A stretch of DNA of 34,393 nucleotides, taken from assembly GCA_903929815.1 (NCBI GenBank), contig CAIYWD010000142.1, positions 1 to 34,393 on the forward strand. Direction: 5' to 3'. Positions 28,819-34,393 of this stretch are shown here, piece by piece. Position numbers and translations under genes: made by a program. This DNA comes from an uncultured beta proteobacterium. GTDB lineage: Bacteria; Pseudomonadota; Gammaproteobacteria; Burkholderiales; Burkholderiaceae_C. The notes under the pieces were generated by a model that saw only the letters and a program-made list of their open reading frames with translations, was not told the DNA's origin and did no database searches. Position 1 is the first letter of the stretch. Every line of letters starts with the position of its first letter.

Positions 28819-30372
28819 ATGCAACTCAATCCCGCAGAAATTTCTGAACTGATCAAAAACCGTATTGAGGGTCTGTCGGTCGATACGGCCATTCGTAACC
28901 ATGGCACGGTAGTCACTGTGACCGACGGCATTTGCCGCATTCACGGATTGTCTGATGTGATGCAAGGTGAAATGCTGGAGTTTCCCGTAGATGCCTCGGG
29001 TGCGCCCACTTATGGACTGGCGCTCAACTTGGAGCGCGATTCGGTGGGTGCTGTGATTTTGGGTGAATACGAGCATATCTCTGAAGGCGATATTGTCAAA
29101 TGCACCGGCAAAATTCTTGAAGTTCCTGTAGGTCCAGAATTAAAGGGTCGCGTGGTCAATGCGCTAGGGCATCCCATTGACGGTAAAGGCCCCATCAACG
29201 CCGCCTTGACCGATGTGATTGAAAAAGTAGCCCCAGGCGTGATTGCTCGCCAGTCTGTTAGCCAGCCCATGCACACGGGTCTTAAGTCCATTGACTCCAT
29301 GGTGCCCATTGGGCGGGGACAGCGTGAATTGATCATTGGCGATCGCCAAACCGGCAAAACGGCTGTCGCCATTGATGCCATTTTGAACCAAAAAGGTCAG
29401 AACATGACCTGCGTTTATGTGGCCATTGGTCAAAAGGCCTCCAGTGTCAAGAACGTGGTGCGTTCACTAGAACGTGGCGGCGCCATGGAATACACCATTG
29501 TGGTGGCTGCCACCGCATCAGAGTCAGCAGCCATGCAATATGTCTCGGCTTATTCTGGCTGCACCATGGGCGAATACTTTCGTGACCGAGGTGAAGATGC
29601 CCTGATCATTTATGACGATCTGTCCAAGCAGGCTGTGGCGTACCGTCAGGTGTCTTTGCTGCTTCGCCGCCCACCCGGTCGTGAAGCCTACCCAGGTGAC
29701 GTGTTTTATCTGCACAGCCGACTGCTAGAACGTGCTGCTCGTGTCAATGTCGCTTATGTGGAAAAATTTACGCAGGGTGCTGTCAAAGGCAAAACGGGGT
29801 CATTGACCGCCTTGCCCATCATTGAAACCCAGGCGGGCGACGTGTCTGCATTTGTGCCAACCAACGTCATCTCCATCACTGACGGCCAGATTTTTCTAGA
29901 AACCAGTTTGTTTAACTCAGGGATTCGTCCGGCCATCAACGCCGGCATTTCGGTGTCTCGCGTCGGTGGTGCTGCGCAAACCAAACTCATCAAAAGTCTC
30001 TCAGGTGGCATTCGCACCGACTTGGCGCAGTACCGTGAACTGGCAGCGTTTGCCCAGTTTGCATCGGACCTAGATGATGCCACCCGCAAGCAGCTTGATC
30101 GCGGTGCGCGCAGCACGGAGTTGCTCAAACAGGCCCAATACAGCCCGCTGCCCATTTCATTGATGGCTGCCACGATTTTTGCCCTGAACAAGGGTTATCT
30201 TGACGATATCAACGTGAATAAAGTCCTGGCTTTTGAACATGGCTTGCACAGCTTTTTGAAAGACAAACACGCAGCGTTATTGTCCAAACTGGAAGCAGAC
30301 AAAGCCATGGACAATGAGGCTGAGGCTGCCATGAACACTGCTGTGACCGCCTTCAAAACAACGTTTTCCTAA
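28819..30372 (+). CDS. atpA: F0F1 ATP synthase subunit alpha
   Basis: [34 protein letters not shown]; 517 aa. Confidence 0.98.
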   Translation: MQLNPAEISELIKNRIEGLSVDTAIRNHGTVVTVTDGICRIHGLSDVMQGEMLEFPVDASGAPTYGLALNLERDSVGAVILGEYEHISEGDIVKCTGKILEVPVGPELKGRVVNALGHPIDGKGPINAALTDVIEKVAPGVIARQSVSQPMHTGLKSIDSMVPIGRGQRELIIGDRQTGKTAVAIDAILNQKGQNMTCVYVAIGQKASSVKNVVRSLERGGAMEYTIVVAATASESAAMQYVSAYSGCTMGEYFRDRGEDALIIYDDLSKQAVAYRQVSLLLRRPPGREAYPGDVFYLHSRLLERAARVNVAYVEKFTQGAVKGKTGSLTALPIIETQAGDVSAFVPTNVISITDGQIFLETSLFNSGIRPAINAGISVSRVGGAAQTKLIKSLSGGIRTDLAQYRELAAFAQFASDLDDATRKQLDRGARSTELLKQAQYSPLPISLMAATIFALNKGYLDDINVNKVLAFEHGLHSFLKDKHAALLSKLEADKAMDNEAEAAMNTAVTAFKTTFS

Positions 30373-30403
30373 AAAGCCATCTGACGACAACACGGAGACC
30401 ACG

Positions 30404-31300
30404 ATGGCAACAGGCAAGGAAATACGAGCAAAAATCAAGAACTTCGAGAGCACCAAGAAAATCACCAAAGCGATGGAGATGATTTCCGTCTCCAAAATGC
30501 GCAAGGCCCAAGACCGTATGAAGGCAGCTCGACCTTATGCTGAAAAAGTACGCAACATTGCAGCGCACTTGGGCCAAGCCAACCCTGAGTATGTTCACCC
30601 CTTTATGAAAAAAAGCGATGCCAAAGTGGCGGGCATGATTGTGGTGACCACTGACAAGGGTTTGTGTGGTGGGTTGAACACCAACGTATTGCGCGGTGTG
30701 ACCCACAAGTTCCGTGAACTTCAAGCAGAGGGTTTTGGTATTCAGACAGTGGCTATCGGTCATAAAGGTTTTGGTTATCTCAAACGCATCGGGTCCCAAG
30801 TGGTAGCCCATGTCACCCACTTAGGGGACAAACCTCGTTTGGAGCAAATGATTGGCCCGGTCAAGGTTTTGCTCGATGCTTACGCCAGGGGCGAAATCAG
30901 TGCTGTTTATTTGTCTTACACCCGTTTTGTGAACCGAATGAAGCAAGATGTGGTGGTAGAGCAGTTGCTTCCCCTGTCCTCAGCAACACTTCGCGCACAA
31001 AAAAAGGCTTGCGAAGACGAATGCGGTGTTCTGCAGGGTTGGGATTACCTTTATGAACCGGATGCCCAAACCGTGATTGATGACTTGCTGTTGCGTTATG
31101 TCGAGGCCTTGGTCTTTCAGGCGGTGGCTGAAAACATGGCCTCTGAACAGGCGGCGCGCATGGTGGCCATGAAAGCGGCCTCCGACAACGCCGGTCACGT
31201 CATCAGCGAACTCAAACTGGTCTATAACAAAACGCGGCAGGCAGCCATTACCAAAGAGCTGTCAGAAATTGTTTCAGGCGCAGCGGCCATTGCCGTTTGA
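30404..31300 (+). CDS. atpG: F0F1 ATP synthase subunit gamma
   Basis: [57 protein letters not shown]. Confidence 0.98.
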   Translation: MATGKEIRAKIKNFESTKKITKAMEMISVSKMRKAQDRMKAARPYAEKVRNIAAHLGQANPEYVHPFMKKSDAKVAGMIVVTTDKGLCGGLNTNVLRGVTHKFRELQAEGFGIQTVAIGHKGFGYLKRIGSQVVAHVTHLGDKPRLEQMIGPVKVLLDAYARGEISAVYLSYTRFVNRMKQDVVVEQLLPLSSATLRAQKKACEDECGVLQGWDYLYEPDAQTVIDDLLLRYVEALVFQAVAENMASEQAARMVAMKAASDNAGHVISELKLVYNKTRQAAITKELSEIVSGAAAIAV

Positions 31301-32779
<1,479 letters not shown>

Positions 32780-32791
32780 TCCAGGAACACC

Positions 32792-33208
32792 ATGAACACC
32801 ATCCATGTTGATGTGGTGAGTGCCGAAGAATCCATCTTTTCGGGTGAGGCACGTTTTGTAGCCCTGCCCGGCGAAGCGGGAGAACTTGGCATTTACCCAC
32901 GCCATACCCCTTTGATCACGCGCATCAAGCCAGGCTCTGTACGCATTCACAAAGTTGATGGGACTGAAGAATTCATTTTTGTGGCGGGTGGCATCCTGGA
33001 AGTTCAGCCCAATTGCGTGACCGTCCTCTCAGACACAGCCATTCGTGGCAAAGACCTAGACGAAGAAAAAGCCATGGCTGCCAAAATTGCCGCCGAAGAA
33101 GCGCTTAAAAACGCCAAGTCCAACATGGATTTGGAAAAAGCCAGTTCCGAGCTGGTGGTGATGTTGGCTCAAATTTCTGCCTTGCGCAGATTCCGCCAAA
33201 ACAGATGA
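32792..33208 (+). CDS. atpC: F0F1 ATP synthase subunit epsilon
   Basis: [50 protein letters not shown]. Confidence 0.97.
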   Translation: MNTIHVDVVSAEESIFSGEARFVALPGEAGELGIYPRHTPLITRIKPGSVRIHKVDGTEEFIFVAGGILEVQPNCVTVLSDTAIRGKDLDEEKAMAAKIAAEEALKNAKSNMDLEKASSELVVMLAQISALRRFRQNR

Positions 33209-33279
33209 ACGTTGGCAGTGGCGACATGGCGGAATCGAGAATGGCGCTTCCACAATCTTGCAAAAATCATAGCATTATT

Positions 33280-33360
33280 CCTGGGAGCGCGGGCATCTTG
33301 CCCGCATTGGATTGGCTGTCATGGCTGCCTACAGCGGGCAAAATGCCCGCGCTCCCAGGG
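33280..33360. repeat. REP-like long hairpin (CCTGGGAGCGCGGGCATCTTGCCCGC family) between atpC and rpiA
   Basis: CCTGGGAGCGCGGGCATCTTGCCCGC ... GCGGGCAAAATGCCCGCGCTCCCAGG. Confidence 0.85.
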
Positions 33361-33399
33361 TGTTTTTCATGATTCGGGGTGGCAAAACTGGCATGGCAG

Positions 33400-33437
33400 T
33401 TAGGATATTGTTAACTTTATCATAACTTTATCCTTAG
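33400..33437. repeat. short inverted repeat resembling collapsed MITE ends
   Basis: TTAGGATATTGTTAACTTTATCATAACTTTATCCTTA. Confidence 0.45.
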
Positions 33438-33451
33438 TGTCGGTGCAATGC

Positions 33452-33473
33452 CCACATCATTTTGAATCGCACC
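33452..33473 (-). repeat. 22 bp dispersed motif copy upstream of rpiA
   Basis: CCACATCATTTTGAATCGCACC; one mismatch to the reverse complement of 25681-25702. Confidence 0.75.
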
Positions 33474-33556
33474 CTAATCAAATTTTGGCCACGTTCTATT
33501 TCCATGACGGAGATGTCTGCATTTTGGAAAAATTTCAAGCATCACAAGATCAACAC

Positions 33557-34237
33557 ATGTCATTACCTTCGCAAGATCAACTCAAAACCATGGTGGGAAA
33601 GGCAGCATTGCACTACGTCGCGCCGCATGAAGTCATTGGGGTGGGCACTGGCTCTACGGTCAATCAATTCATTGAAGCACTTGCCAGCGTCAAAGACAAG
33701 ATCAAGGGCGCTGTGTCCACTTCAAGTGAAAGCACCGCAAGGTTACAAGCATTGGGCATTGCAGTCATGGATGCCAATGAGGTAAATGAATTGTCAGTCT
33801 ATATCGATGGAGCAGATGAAATTGATCACCAGGGCTTCATGGTCAAAGGTGGCGGCGCAGCATTGACGTACGAAAAAATTGTGGCAGCGCAATCGCGACT
33901 GTTTGTTTGCATTGCTGATGAATCCAAGCTGGTGCAAACGCTGGGCAGGTTTCCCTTGCCCGTAGAGGTGATTCCCATGGCGACGCAGCGCATTATTCGC
34001 CAGTTTCAAGCCATGGGAGGCACATCACAAGTGCGGCTTAACAAGGGTATGCCGCTTATCACGGACAACGGCCAACACATCATTGATGTTGCCGGTTTGC
34101 AGATAACGAACCCGATGGCGTTTGAAACCTGCGTGAGCCAATGGCCAGGGGTGGTGACAGTTGGCGTGTTTGCATGGCAAAAAGCGCAGGTGTGTTTGCT
34201 GGGCACTGCCGAAGGTGTCAAAACACTCCGTTTTTAA
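33557..34237 (+). CDS. rpiA: ribose-5-phosphate isomerase A
   Basis: VGVGTGSTVNQFIEAL, VYIDGADEIDHQGFMVKGGGAALTYEKIVA, FVCIADESKLV; the ORF is open from 33437 but ATG 33557 fits the family N-terminus. Confidence 0.95.
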   Translation: MSLPSQDQLKTMVGKAALHYVAPHEVIGVGTGSTVNQFIEALASVKDKIKGAVSTSSESTARLQALGIAVMDANEVNELSVYIDGADEIDHQGFMVKGGGAALTYEKIVAAQSRLFVCIADESKLVQTLGRFPLPVEVIPMATQRIIRQFQAMGGTSQVRLNKGMPLITDNGQHIIDVAGLQITNPMAFETCVSQWPGVVTVGVFAWQKAQVCLLGTAEGVKTLRF

Positions 34238-34254
34238 GGATATGGCAGCCATTC

Positions 34255-34393
34255 ATCCTGGATTCCTCAGTTGAACGCGCCCGAGTGGGCTGCTGGCGGC
34301 GCGTCTGGGTAGGCGAGACGACGACGCAGGCTACTGCCTGCTAGGAGGAACAACACCCCCAGACGTGTTGCCAGTAGCTCAATCGGGTGCGTA
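34255..34393 (-). repeat. ~139 bp palindromic repeat element, right copy (inverted relative to 35-173)
   Basis: ATCCTGGATTCCTCAGTTGAACGCGCCCGAGTGGGCTGCTGGCGGCGCGTCTGGG...CCAGTAGCTCAATCGGGTGCGTA. Confidence 0.9.

Noticed and set aside
33437-33556. N-terminal extension of rpiA
   Set aside because: It covers the 22 bp dispersed repeat and is not RpiA-like; ATG 33557 is preferred.

Overview
The window is a 34.4 kb betaproteobacterial chromosomal segment. Gene content and order look Burkholderiales/Comamonadaceae-like. Most of it is housekeeping: dapD-pilU-dapE-prmB-proA; hslU/hslV with a STAS-domain protein and a DksA-family protein on the minus strand; an RlmI-type methyltransferase; DUF2782-thrB-BPSS1780-like-recO-pdxJ; mdh; acnB; a complete atpIBEFHAGDC operon; and rpiA. 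Accessory features are a 1.0 kaa filamentous-haemagglutinin-type (TPS) exoprotein with internal repeats, a lipase-like hydrolase, and a broken substrate-binding/GGDEF gene remnant. I see no clear defence system, CRISPR array, phage or transposase gene. The unusual signal is a dense population of small non-coding repeat families. (1) A ~55 bp element occurs between genes and also inside two open reading frames (proA in frame, rlmI-like). (2) A ~165-170 bp MITE-like family with TAAGGATATGGTCAA ends lies directly upstream of two genes, with possible collapsed or solo ends elsewhere. (3) A 22 bp motif occurs three times, and one copy supplies the last codons and stop of acnB. (4) A ~139 bp palindromic element sits in inverted orientation at both window ends. 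(5) Several REP-like hairpins and a MITE-like disruption of the SBP/GGDEF locus are also present. All calls are by reading only; no searches were run.
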